From: Paenibacillus spongiae
Lineage (GTDB): Bacteria > Bacillota > Bacilli > Paenibacillales > Paenibacillaceae
NCBI RefSeq assembly: GCF_024734895.1
Contig: NZ_CP091430.1
Location: 3,614,501 to 3,678,500, forward strand
Length of the DNA stretch: 64,000 nucleotides
Direction: 5' to 3'
Within the stretch, counting starts at the first letter, position 1. Every line of letters starts with the position of its first letter. Positions 15,605 to 24,101 of the stretch are shown piece after piece. The translations under genes were made by a program, and so were the position numbers. The notes below the pieces were generated by a model. The model worked only from the letters and a program-made list of their open reading frames with translations. It searched no databases and was not told the DNA's origin.

Positions 15605-16903
15605 GTGTACAACAAGCTTAAAGTTTTATCATTCCTGGCAATGGTGTTCATCGTAATTCTGCCGGGTATGTCGCTGGCAGCGGGAACGGGTGAAGCTGAA
15701 GGCGGAAACAAGGATTTGAAAGTGATGAGTTATAACTTGCGGTATGCAAGCAGCTCGGGCTCAAATTCCTGGGAAGTTCGCCGTCCGGTAATGGCACAGC
15801 TGCTAAACAAGGAAAAGCCGGATATCATGGGCATTCAGGAAGGGCTTTATCACCAACTGAAAGACCTTCATGCGGACATGCCTCAGTATGATTGGATCGG
15901 AATCGGCCGACAAGGCGGCAGCAGAGACGAGTATACTGCGGTATTTTACAACAAAAACAAATTCACGCCGTTGGAATACGATTACTTCTGGTTGTCCGAT
16001 ACGCCGAATGTCATCGGTTCAAAGACTTGGGGCAATCAAATTACGCGTATGGTCACCTGGGTAAAGTTCGAGGATGTAAAAACAAAGCAGCAGTTCTACT
16101 TCATGAACACTCACTTTGACCATATCTCCGTTCCGGCAAGAGAAAACAGCGCTGAATTGATCGTTCAAAAAATGAATGCGTTGGATCCGCTGCTTCCGGT
16201 TATCCTAACTGGCGATTTTAATGTCGCACCCAATACGAAACCTTATCAGACGCTGATCAACGAAGGGAAATTCGCGGATACATGGGTGGAAGCCGAGACA
16301 CGAATCAACGAAAACCTCGGCACCTTTAACGGGTTCCAAGATCCTACTGGCGGGGCGAATCGGATCGACTGGATTTTGGTCAAAGGAAATATATCCGTGA
16401 AAGAAGCTGCAATTAATAATTATACCAAGAATGGCCAGTATCCAAGCGATCATTACCCTGTCATTGCCACAATGGTAATCGAACCGCATGAGCCCAGCTT
16501 AGCTATAGGCAAGCCGGCGACCGGATCGCAAGCATGCGCGGCTTCGGAAGGTCCGGAGAAGGCATTCGACGGCGTTACGATACAAAACAGTAAATTCTGC
16601 ACCAAAACTCCGGCCAAATGGCTTCAGGTGGACCTTGGTTCTAGCTACGAAGTGTCCAAATTCATCATTTATCATGCGGGATTCGGCGGCGAGAGCCCGA
16701 GCATGAATACGAAAGATTTCAACATTCTCATCAGCGAGGACGGCAGTACATGGTCGACAGCCGTACAGGCGTTAGGAAATACGGCAAATGTAACGACCCA
16801 TGCGATCTCGCCCGTAAAAGCCCGGTATGTGAAATTGGAAGTAACGAATTCCGGAAGCGATGAGGCGGCACGCATTTACGAAGTAGGGGTATACGGAAAA
16901 TAA
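15605..16903 (+). CDS. Secreted endonuclease/exonuclease/phosphatase-family protein with C-terminal F5/8C (CBM32-like) domain
   Basis: 432 residues from GTG 15605, chosen for AAGGAGGA (15591-15598) and because a signal peptide begins there (KLKVLSFLAMVFIVILPGMS, cut near LAA). The catalytic fold spans about 30-295: SYNLRYA, the metal Glu in GIQEG, THFDH, GDFN and the terminal SDHYP. Residues about 305-432 are a discoidin/F5-8C domain (KPATGSQACAASEGPEKAFDG, then SDEAARIYEVGVYG). Such secreted proteins act as phosphodiesterases or phosphatases; the C-domain suggests docking on glycans. It forms a single-gene unit ended by a terminator. Confidence 0.9.
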   Translation: MYNKLKVLSFLAMVFIVILPGMSLAAGTGEAEGGNKDLKVMSYNLRYASSSGSNSWEVRRPVMAQLLNKEKPDIMGIQEGLYHQLKDLHADMPQYDWIGIGRQGGSRDEYTAVFYNKNKFTPLEYDYFWLSDTPNVIGSKTWGNQITRMVTWVKFEDVKTKQQFYFMNTHFDHISVPARENSAELIVQKMNALDPLLPVILTGDFNVAPNTKPYQTLINEGKFADTWVEAETRINENLGTFNGFQDPTGGANRIDWILVKGNISVKEAAINNYTKNGQYPSDHYPVIATMVIEPHEPSLAIGKPATGSQACAASEGPEKAFDGVTIQNSKFCTKTPAKWLQVDLGSSYEVSKFIIYHAGFGGESPSMNTKDFNILISEDGSTWSTAVQALGNTANVTTHAISPVKARYVKLEVTNSGSDEAARIYEVGVYGK

Positions 16904-16916
16904 GTTATTGTTCACC

Positions 16917-16952
16917 AAAAAAGCTCCGGCAGCCATCAAACTGGTTTGCTGG
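16917..16952 (+). terminator. Rho-independent terminator
   Basis: The stem AAAAAAGC (16917-16924) pairs with GCTTTTTT (16943-16950), with a second GGCAGC/GCTG pairing inside. The T run is contained in the stem arm. Confidence 0.85.
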
Positions 16953-16993
16953 GCTTTTTTGCTTGCGTGAGATGCGGTCTTCCTTAACCTGAT

Positions 16994-17518
16994 TTAGAGT
17001 CCCGGGATCCCTGCAGGTAAATTAATTTCTTTTTCCATTACATAATCGTCCATCACAAATCCATTCCCTATATCCGCCACTTGAGTACGAATTGTTCTAA
17101 ACCCTTTTTTCTCATAAACAGCAATAGCTGCATTGTTATTTCGATTTACCGTAAGCCATATGCTTACCAACCTTCGATCTTGGCATAAATCCACCAAAAA
17201 CGCCATAGCCCTGCTTGCATAGCCCATTCCACGATGTTCTTTCTGTATATAAAATTTGCTTAGAAACAGCTTGCCTTCTTCTTGATTAATTCCCAAGTAG
17301 CCGATGTTCTTGTTATTCACGTTCAACAAATAATATTCATAACCCTGTTCATCGATCTGGACTGTGATCGCCTGAACGGATTGATATTTCCCCAACATAT
17401 AGTCGATTTGTTCATTTGATATGATGCATACAAAATATTCAGTCCAAATGTCTGACGCCAATTGCGCTAATAATGCGACTTCTTCCTTGGTTTTTACTTT
17501 TGTAACGACTAATTCCAT
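16994..17518 (-). CDS. GNAT-family N-acetyltransferase
   Basis: 174 residues starting at the ATG ending at 17518 (MELVVTKVKTKEE). The open frame runs 60 codons further up, but AAGGA and GGTG lie just before this start. The acetyl-CoA loop is IQKEHRGMGYASRAMAF (Q/RxxGxG/A-like: HRGMGYAS), followed by WLTVNRNNNAAIAVYEKKGF, a standard GNAT C-half with the conserved Asn and Tyr. It would acetylate an amine in the cytoplasm. Substrate is unknown. It lies convergent with the preceding secreted-enzyme gene. Confidence 0.88.
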   Translation of the reverse strand: MELVVTKVKTKEEVALLAQLASDIWTEYFVCIISNEQIDYMLGKYQSVQAITVQIDEQGYEYYLLNVNNKNIGYLGINQEEGKLFLSKFYIQKEHRGMGYASRAMAFLVDLCQDRRLVSIWLTVNRNNNAAIAVYEKKGFRTIRTQVADIGNGFVMDDYVMEKEINLPAGIPGL

Positions 17519-17839
17519 GAAATTCACCATTCCTTTTCTGCAGCATCTAACCGAAAAATTCGAAACATTCTTATTATGAGCATTCGAGAAATGATCCATG
17601 ATTCCTCCCTTGTCATTCAGGACTAAGGCTCCAGAATGGCGCTGACATTGCCGGTAATGGGCAGGATAGTAATTATTGTGTATAGTGCGATTCACCAATT
17701 GAACTCGGTAGATGAGAATTGGTTTACTCGTAGTTATGCTGCCCGTAATTGCAATGGTGTGTCATTTGTACGTTAAATGCAAACGACAAGGGTATGGTTG
17801 GATTCTCAGTCACTTGATCCTTTTCTCGATTTGTGCGCT

Positions 17840-18008
17840 TTACTTGACATGAATACTTGAAACAAGAGCCTTCGCAAGCTCAGCATATAATTCATTGGCT
17901 TTTGCAGGCATAGGCATTGCGTGGGCGAACAGCATGTCCTTATTAGTTAGAGGTCTACTTGACTTGAGTAATCGGCGTGGTCGTGAGGAGGAATGGTAGT
18001 TCAATTAA
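17840..18008 (-). pseudogene. Unidentified C-terminal gene remnant, frameshifted
   Basis: On the minus strand one frame gives LIELPFLLTTTPITQVK and stops; a second frame then continues with SRPLTNKDMLFAHAMPMPAK and NELYAELAKALVSSIHVK to a TAA at 17840-17842. The amino-acid composition is protein-like in both. I read this as the end of a former gene with a frameshift near 17960. The family is not recognised. The rest of the gap 17519-18356 shows no other gene. Confidence 0.35.
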
Positions 18009-18044
18009 CCACTCAGTAAGGATAAGACATGATGAACGATTGCT

Positions 18045-18078
18045 CAAAGGATCCGCCGCGCCAGATCCTTTGCGTCGT
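18045..18078 (+). terminator. Terminator-like hairpin
   Basis: The 9-bp perfect stem CAAAGGATC/GATCCTTTG (18045-18053 with 18064-18072) is followed by CGTCGTTTTA. The upstream gene it would serve is missing. Confidence 0.5.
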
Positions 18079-18356
18079 TTTATATCTGGGCCTCGATTAT
18101 GTACATGACAAGAGGAGGAGATGGTGAATAATCGTCGTTCAATTCATCCTTTGCCACCGAACGTATGTACGTGTACAATTAACATAGAAGTTATAATTGA
18201 CCAATAATGTAATGATATAGAACGGATGAGGGGTGATCAATGGGATTGAAGATAAAATAGTTGAGTAGATTTAAAATTAGAATCACGGTTTAATATCTCA
18301 TTACATATCCATCGATTCTTTGCACTTAATTGAAATGAAAAGGGAGAAATGGGAAT

Positions 18357-18811
18357 ATGCAAAGTAATGAAGAAATCATAGTGGAGGAAAAACCGGAAGA
18401 CATTACAGGAATCACATGTATTTATGTCCCGGTGAATGACGTCTACGAGTCTATTCAATGGTATCAAATAAATTTGGGATGTGAACCTACAAACATCCAC
18501 CCTGTTGAGTCTGGGATGAAAATGGCGATCTTGAGATTTCCCGATCAGACCGGAAAGCCTCATGGGCCTACAGGAAACGTTCCTGCTATGTTCCTTATCG
18601 AATCGCGGCCGGAAGGAGGCCGCTTAGGATTTACAAACAATGAAGGGGATCGCCAAGCTGTCGGGTTTTCATTACACCGCGCATCCAAGACCTATTCAAT
18701 CGTTTCAAGGAAAACGGTGTAAACATTGCAGGCGACATACGGATGACATGCGGTCCAAACCTGCAGTTCTTTGATCCTGACGGGAACATGTGGGAAGTAT
18801 GGCAGCCATAA
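18357..18811 (+). pseudogene. VOC-superfamily (glyoxalase/bleomycin-resistance fold) gene with a -1 frameshift
   Basis: The first frame (from ATG 18357) encodes a VOC N-half: GITCIYVPVNDVYESIQWYQ and NLGCEPT. Near 18676-18692 the match shifts to another frame, which reads IQDLFNRFKENGVNIAGDI and ends LQFFDPDGNMWEVWQP at TAA 18809-18811, the standard VOC C-terminus with the metal-site Glu. Adding one base would restore a 151-residue protein, the normal length (455 nt is one short of a multiple of three). This is either a recent mutation or a sequencing error. Confidence 0.82.
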
Positions 18812-18866
18812 AACTCTACATTCTAGCTCTCGGCATAGAATTATACTAAACAGGTACGACACTTCA

Positions 18867-18899
18867 AAAACCGCTCCTTTCGAGCGGTTTTCCTCTTTT
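18867..18899 (+). terminator. Rho-independent terminator
   Basis: The 10-bp stem AAAACCGCTC/GAGCGGTTTT (18867-18876 with 18882-18891) is followed by CCTCTTTTT. Confidence 0.9.
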
Positions 18900-19015
18900 T
18901 ATGTAAATAAGCATGTTGAGGAGTTTGGAATCCGGGGGAACTTTGGAATCTCGTAGGACGTTACCCGACGAGTTTGAAGCGGTTTGCCTACGGCTTGCTG
19001 TTCGAATGCGGCAGA

Positions 19016-19651
19016 TCAATACAGGTTCATGTGCTCGAGCAGCGTCTGCTTGATCAGGTCGATGTCCCGGGTTCGCATAATATCAAGCAAATGCTGATGA
19101 TCATGAACGAATTGCTGCTTATCGTAGGAGCCAGTGCGTTGGTTGAAATGGAGCTTGATGCGGTTGGAGACGCTCTCCCAAATCAACTGGACCGTGCGCT
19201 CGGGGGCGAGACGGATGATGGTTTCATGAAAAAGCAGGTCTTGTTCGACCCAAAAATGAACATCGGTATCCGCGAGATGGCTGTCCATCACGTCAATGAT
19301 CTCCTGCAGCTGCCCAAGGAACACGTCGTTAATCGCGTCCAAATTTTTCTGAATGACCGTGGATTCGAGATGATAGCGGATGGGAGTCAAGTAATCCTTG
19401 ATTTCACTCACATTTATTTCGGCGACGACCGTTTCCCGGTACGGATACGAGACGACGAAGCCTTCCAGCTCGAGTTGTTGGATCGCTTCCCTTACCGGTC
19501 CACGGCTGACGCCCATTTGGATGGCGATATCGTTTTCCTTGATTCGTTCCCCTGCGCTCAGATTTCCTCTCAATATCGCATTGCGGATTTCGACGACGAC
19601 TTTCTCGCGGAGGGAAAGGTTGGATTGTTGGGTAAACGTAAAATTTTTCAT
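19016..19651 (-). CDS. GntR-family regulator, FadR/FCD subfamily
   Basis: 211 residues from the ATG ending at 19651 (MKNFTFTQQS), which has GAGG about 9 bp upstream. The winged helix is at about 15-70 (EIRNAILRGNLSAGERIKEN, then MGVSRGPVREAIQQLELEG). The FCD effector domain spans about 80-205, with His residues (HFWVEQDLLFHETII; FVHDHQHLLDIM) that in this group bind a metal and an organic acid. It diverges from the M81-dehydratase-SDR operon. FCD regulators usually repress an adjacent acid or sugar-acid catabolic operon and release DNA when the substrate binds. Confidence 0.92.
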   Translation of the reverse strand: MKNFTFTQQSNLSLREKVVVEIRNAILRGNLSAGERIKENDIAIQMGVSRGPVREAIQQLELEGFVVSYPYRETVVAEINVSEIKDYLTPIRYHLESTVIQKNLDAINDVFLGQLQEIIDVMDSHLADTDVHFWVEQDLLFHETIIRLAPERTVQLIWESVSNRIKLHFNQRTGSYDKQQFVHDHQHLLDIMRTRDIDLIKQTLLEHMNLY

Positions 19652-19737
19652 GATCAGTATCCTCAACTTTCTTGGTTATCTATTGGAATGATAGCTTGCC
19701 TGACTCGACAATGTAATTATATTCGTCAACATCGTAT

Positions 19738-19797
19738 ATTGTAAACAATTTAATGTTTAATATAAATTATTGACAAGAGATGGAAACGTGTTATGAT
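19738..19797 (+). promoter_or_regulatory. Divergent control region: GntR-type operator and promoter of the M81 operon
   Basis: The palindrome ATTGTAAACAAT (19738-19749) resembles FadR-group half-sites. Downstream, TTGACA (19770-19775) and TATGAT (19792-19797) are 16 bp apart and point to the M81 gene. The operator lies between the two divergent genes, suited to control both. Confidence 0.6.
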
Positions 19798-19860
19798 GGC
19801 ATTGTCATCGAGAAAGGGCTTACATTTATAAATCTGATTGCTAGCGGGGAGGAGAATCAG

Positions 19861-21348
19861 ATGCGCATTGTGGTGGGCGGCATTATGCAAGAGAGCAATT
19901 CGTTCAGCCCAAAGAAGACGACTGTTCAAGACTTTCGCAATTATTTGTACATAACAGGGGATGAGCTGACCGAATCGCCTTTCGAGAACGAGGTCAAAGG
20001 GTTCTGCGATCGGCTTCGGTTCGAGCGGGCGGAGATCGTACCGACATTATTTTGCATGGCTGTACCTGCGGGGCCGATATCGGCATCCGGCTTTGAAGAG
20101 TTGAAAGCGGATTTGGACATCCGCTTGAAGGAAGCAAAGGAAAGCGGAGCCGTAGACGGCGTCTTGTTTGCTTTCCATGGCGCGATGGTTGCGGAAGGTT
20201 GCGACGATACCGAAGGCGAGCTGATCGACTTGATTCGCCATCATATCGGCGAGCAAACGCCGCTTGTCATTACGCTGGACCCGCATGCGAACGTTACGGC
20301 ACGTATCACCGGAGGCGTAAATGGTCTGGTCGGCTATAAAACGTTCCCGCATATCGATTTCTATGAAACCGGGCAGCAGGCTGCAGAGCTGCTTCTTTCC
20401 ATATTAAGCAAGGAGTGCGAGCCTGTCGTCGCCATGCGCAAGATCCCTATGATCGTACCGGCTGAGAATGGCCAATTTCACAGCGGGCCTCTTGGCAGCG
20501 TATGGGAGGAAGCAAAGCTTGGCGAGCAGCGGGGGGAATCGCTGGTCACGTCGCTTTTTCCGGTTCAGCCTTGGCTGGATATCGAAGAATACGGATCTGC
20601 GGTCGTTGTGGTCGGAAGAGACCGGGAGAGGGCGGAACGGGAAGCGGATCGATTGGCCGGGCTAATATGGGAGAAACGGCATGAATTCGATGTGCAGCTT
20701 CTGTCCGTCGATGAGGTGATGGAGTTGGCCCGACGCAATCAAGGGAGCGGTGAACCGGTCATTATTTCGGATTCCCCGGACAGTCCGGGGGCAGGCTCGA
20801 CGGGAGACAGCAACGCCGTATTAAGAAGGGCTCTCGAGCTGGGGGTGCATCACATGCTCTCCGGCATGCTGACAATGGTTGATGCTCCTGCGGTTGATGC
20901 CGCAATTCGAGCCGGTGTAGGCAGCACAGTAACATTATCCGTCGGGTACTCGCTCAATCCTGAAGGTGCCCCGATCGAAGTGACCGGCAAAGTGCGGACG
21001 ATCGGGGACGGCGAATTCGTTCTGGTAGGCGCCCATGCCAAAAATACGATCGCCCTCATGGGGAGATGCGTCGTCCTGCAAATCGGCGGTTTGTCCGTGC
21101 TTCTTCAAGAGAGGGCGATTTTTACCGGCGATCCTTCGATGTACAGATCCGTCGGATTGGAGCCGATGAAGGCAGATTTCGTGATGGTCAAGTCGGCCAA
21201 TCAGTTCCGTGCGCAGTATGAACGGCTCAGCAGCAAAATATTTATCCTGGACACGCCCGGCAGCAGCTCTGCGAAATTGCTTGACATGCCTTTTCGGCGT
21301 ATCGCAAGGCCGATGTATCCGTTTGACGACCATTTTGACTGGCAGTAG
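19861..21348 (+). CDS. M81-family metallopeptidase (MlrC-like)
   Basis: 495 residues from ATG 19861 with GGGGAGGAG about 8 bp upstream; an earlier ATG at 19780 has none. The family start RIVVGGIMQESNSFSP is clear. Likely zinc ligands are the Glu of MQESNSF, the Asp and His of TLDPHANVT, and the His of FPHIDFYETG; LFAFHGAMV is also typical. DUF1485 N- and MlrC C-domains fill the length. MlrC of Sphingomonas cleaves linearised microcystin, but most members stand in catabolic operons with unknown substrates. Here it leads an operon with a dehydratase and an SDR, so it probably hydrolyses an amide or imide bond of a small molecule. Confidence 0.9.
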   Translation: MRIVVGGIMQESNSFSPKKTTVQDFRNYLYITGDELTESPFENEVKGFCDRLRFERAEIVPTLFCMAVPAGPISASGFEELKADLDIRLKEAKESGAVDGVLFAFHGAMVAEGCDDTEGELIDLIRHHIGEQTPLVITLDPHANVTARITGGVNGLVGYKTFPHIDFYETGQQAAELLLSILSKECEPVVAMRKIPMIVPAENGQFHSGPLGSVWEEAKLGEQRGESLVTSLFPVQPWLDIEEYGSAVVVVGRDRERAEREADRLAGLIWEKRHEFDVQLLSVDEVMELARRNQGSGEPVIISDSPDSPGAGSTGDSNAVLRRALELGVHHMLSGMLTMVDAPAVDAAIRAGVGSTVTLSVGYSLNPEGAPIEVTGKVRTIGDGEFVLVGAHAKNTIALMGRCVVLQIGGLSVLLQERAIFTGDPSMYRSVGLEPMKADFVMVKSANQFRAQYERLSSKIFILDTPGSSSAKLLDMPFRRIARPMYPFDDHFDWQ

Positions 21349-21372
21349 AGATTACGCGGGAGGAAAGTAGGT

Positions 21373-23097
21373 GTGAACATGGAACTAGAGAGCCAGAAAG
21401 TCCGAAAGATCAGTTTTGAAGGCGATGCCCTCCGCATGTCGATGGATTGGTCAGTCGAGGATTTGGCACGCATTCAGGTTCTTGTAGAAAGCACGAAGGG
21501 CGACAGCCATCCGAGCTCCTACCATCTTGGCGAGCTTGTCGACGAGATCGAGAAGGGCGTCTATCAAGCCGGTGGCAAACCGGCTGTTTATACCGCAACC
21601 GATATTTGCGACGGCGTTGCGCAAGCGCATCGCGGCATGCACTATTCACTGCCATCCCGGGATTTGATCGCTTCCCTTGTGGAGATACACGCGCTGGCCA
21701 CGCCATTCGACGCCATGATCTTGACATCCGCGGGCGATAAAGCCGTACCCGCGCACCTGATGGCGATCGCCCGGCTGAACATTCCTGCCGTCTTCGTGCC
21801 AGGCGGCGCGATGGGCGCCGGACCGTGCATGCGCTCGAATGAAGAGCTGTGGCATATGAGCGTCGAAGTCGAACAGAGCAAGATGAGCAAGGAGGAGTTC
21901 CTTGCCTTTCAGCGCTCATGCTGCCCGACTTGCGGCGCCTGCCAATATATGGGCACCGCGGCTACGATGCAGGTGATGGCGGAGTCGCTTGGCCTCGCGA
22001 TGCCGTGGTCGGCGCTCATTCCGGCGACGAATGCCGAGATCAAGCGGGCTGCGCGCGATGCCGGCCATCAGGTCATGCGCCTTGTACAGAGGGGCATTCG
22101 CCCATCGGACATCCTTACGCAGCAGGCTATCGAGAATGCAATCATGGTGCATTCGGCGATCGGAGGTTCCTTGAACGCGGTTATGCATTTAATCGCGGTT
22201 GCCCGGGAAGCCGGCCTCGAGCTTAGCGCCGACCGGTTCAACGATATTCATCGACGCATCCCGGTGCTGGTGGACACCAAGACAGCCGGAAAATACCCGA
22301 CCGAGCTTTTCTGGTATGCCGGCGGCGTTCCGGCGGTAATGGAAGAACTCAAGTCGTTTCTTCATTTGGACGTCATGACCGTAACCGGGCGAACGCTCGG
22401 GGAAAATCTCGAGGAGCATCGCAGGAGCGAGATGCCGAAGTTCGCCGAGATGTTTCTAGCTAACTACAAGCTGAACCGCAGAGATGTCATCTATCGATTC
22501 GACAAGCCGCTCAAGACGGAAGGCTCGCTTGCGGTCCTGAAGGGCAACCTGGCGCCGGAAGGAGCAACAGTGAAAAAATCGGCCATCGTCGATGAGATGC
22601 AGGTGCACCAGGGGCCGGCTAGAGTATACGATAACGAGCGCAATGCGGTCGATGCGCTAATTGAGAAGGAGATCAAGCCTGGCGATGTCGTCGTCATCCG
22701 TTACCAGGGCCCCAAGGCGACGGGGATGCCGGAAATGTTCTTCATGTCCGAGCTGATCGCTTCCGACCCGCTCTTGTCCCGTACGACGTCGCTTGTGACG
22801 GATGGCCGCTTCTCCGGCGCGACGAGAGGGCCTTGCGTCGGCTATCTCGGCCCGGAAGCTTGCGAAGGGGGGCCGATTGCATTCGTGGAGAACGGCGACC
22901 TGATCCGCATCGACATTCCGAACCGGACGATTTCGATCGTCGGTACGGAGGGAAAGGAGCGCGAAGCGGCGGAGATCGAGGCGATTTTGTCGGAACGGCG
23001 GCAGGGCTGGAGAAGGCCCGAGTTCAAACATAGAGGCGCTCTTGGCCAGTACACCCGTTTGGCGCGTCCCGCTCTGCAAGGCGGATCATGCATATAA
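21373..23097 (+). CDS. IlvD/Edd-family dehydratase lacking the first cluster cysteine
   Basis: 574 residues from GTG 21373 (GGGAGGA 8 bp upstream; ATG 21379 is also possible). It follows the IlvD/Edd fold throughout: VPAHLMAIARLNIPAVFVPGG, CCPTCGACQYMGTAATMQVM, TDGRFSGATRGPCVGYLGPEA, with the end motifs intact. In canonical members the first Fe-S ligand is the Cys of GCDK; here that site reads SAGDK, with Gly121 in the Cys position. The other expected cysteines (Cys184 and Cys190) are present, with extra Cys183 and Cys187. It dehydrates a hydroxy-acid, probably a sugar acid, in the cytoplasm. It lies 24 bp after the M81 gene and 13 bp before the SDR. Whether the altered cluster is active is open. 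Confidence 0.88.
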   Translation: MNMELESQKVRKISFEGDALRMSMDWSVEDLARIQVLVESTKGDSHPSSYHLGELVDEIEKGVYQAGGKPAVYTATDICDGVAQAHRGMHYSLPSRDLIASLVEIHALATPFDAMILTSAGDKAVPAHLMAIARLNIPAVFVPGGAMGAGPCMRSNEELWHMSVEVEQSKMSKEEFLAFQRSCCPTCGACQYMGTAATMQVMAESLGLAMPWSALIPATNAEIKRAARDAGHQVMRLVQRGIRPSDILTQQAIENAIMVHSAIGGSLNAVMHLIAVAREAGLELSADRFNDIHRRIPVLVDTKTAGKYPTELFWYAGGVPAVMEELKSFLHLDVMTVTGRTLGENLEEHRRSEMPKFAEMFLANYKLNRRDVIYRFDKPLKTEGSLAVLKGNLAPEGATVKKSAIVDEMQVHQGPARVYDNERNAVDALIEKEIKPGDVVVIRYQGPKATGMPEMFFMSELIASDPLLSRTTSLVTDGRFSGATRGPCVGYLGPEACEGGPIAFVENGDLIRIDIPNRTISIVGTEGKEREAAEIEAILSERRQGWRRPEFKHRGALGQYTRLARPALQGGSCI

Positions 23098-23110
23098 GGA
23101 GTGATAATGA

Positions 23111-23872
23111 ATGAGATTGTCCAATCAGGTGGCCATCATTACCGGAGCGTCCCGTTCGATCGGAGCAGCCGTCGCCAAGCGCTATGCGATGGAAGGAGCC
23201 AAAGTTGCCGTCAATTACCGGTCCCATCCGGAGCTCGCGGAGCAGGTTGTCGAGCAGATCCGCCGGAATAGCGGCGAAGCGTTTGCTTTTCGGGCAGACG
23301 TCTCCAAGGAAGATGAAGTCGCGGCGATGGTCGAAGAGACGGTTCGCAGGTACGGTACCGTCGATATTTTGGTCAATAATGCGGCAATGGATCCCCGTAA
23401 GACGTGGTACGAAATCAGCGTCGAAGAGTGGGACCATATCATGGCGACCAACGTCCGCTCGCAGTTCTTGTGTGCCAAGGCAGCGTTTCCGTACATGAAG
23501 GATCGAGGACGCGGCAAAATCATCAACGTTTCGTCGGTCACGTATTTTAACGGGCAAAAAAACTTTTTGCATTACGTGACTTCTAAAGGCGCGATCGTCG
23601 GCTTTACCCGGGCGCTGGCGAGGGAGGTCGGCGAGCACAACATCACGGTCAATTGTTTGACGCCGGGCGCAGTCTATACGGAGACGGAGGCGGAGAAGGT
23701 CGGCCAGCAGGCATCCGACGATGCGCTGGAAGCGCTGCGCAGCGTGCAATGCTTCCAGCGGAGGGAGCTGACATACGACCTGGAAGGGGCATTCGTGTTC
23801 CTCGCTTCCGCCGACAGCGACTTTATTACGGGTCAAACGCTAAATGTGGATGGCGGCTGGATGATGCATTGA
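23111..23872 (+). CDS. Short-chain dehydrogenase/reductase (FabG-like)
   Basis: 253 residues, the normal size. The landmarks are all present: TGASRSIG (11-18), NNAA (89-92), Ser142, Tyr155-x-x-x-Lys159 (HYVTSKG) and the C-terminal ITGQTLNVDGGWMM. The residue after beta-2 (NYRS) suggests NADP. It is the last gene of the M81-dehydratase-SDR operon, 13 bp after the dehydratase, so the substrate is likely an intermediate of the same pathway, such as a keto- or hydroxy-acid. Closest functional analogy: 3-oxoacyl-ACP reductase-like enzymes recruited to sugar-acid catabolism. Confidence 0.92.
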   Translation: MRLSNQVAIITGASRSIGAAVAKRYAMEGAKVAVNYRSHPELAEQVVEQIRRNSGEAFAFRADVSKEDEVAAMVEETVRRYGTVDILVNNAAMDPRKTWYEISVEEWDHIMATNVRSQFLCAKAAFPYMKDRGRGKIINVSSVTYFNGQKNFLHYVTSKGAIVGFTRALAREVGEHNITVNCLTPGAVYTETEAEKVGQQASDDALEALRSVQCFQRRELTYDLEGAFVFLASADSDFITGQTLNVDGGWMMH

Positions 23873-23884
23873 CCGGTCCGCAGG

Positions 23885-23979
23885 ATGAATGACAAGGAAG
23901 GTCGAATTCATGTCGGCGGCACCCGAACGATACGGCAAGCAGCCGCATCGTCTACGATGTGACCGTTACCGGCTTATGA
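23885..23979 (+). pseudogene. Short decayed gene end
   Basis: One frame reads MNDKEGRIHVGGT and another continues NDTASSRIVYDVTVTGL to TGA 23977-23979. Together they look like the C-terminus of one protein with a frameshift. The family is not identifiable. Confidence 0.3.
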
Positions 23980-23995
23980 CTTGAAGTGGCGTGTG

Positions 23996-24040
23996 CTAAA
24001 AGAAAAACCGTCCGGTCTCCGGACGGTTTCTCTTTTAGCA
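23996..24040. terminator. Strong terminator, nearly symmetrical
   Basis: The inner stem AAACCGTCCGG/CCGGACGGTTT (24005-24015 with 24019-24029) is extended by GCTAAAAGA and TCTTTTAGC on the two sides. It ends the M81 operon. Confidence 0.92.
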
Positions 24041-24075
24041 CAGACATCTGAATGAGGAGGAGGGAGTCTTACCAG

Positions 24076-24090
24076 TTGAAAGCATTTACA
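24076..24090 (+). promoter_or_regulatory. cre-like site before the first YesM-type gene
   Basis: TTGAAAGCATTTACA fits the CcpA consensus WTGNAANCGNWNNCW with one mismatch (A for the central G). It ends 12 bp before the GTG start at 24102. Confidence 0.45.
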
Positions 24091-24101
24091 GGAAACAACC
24101 T

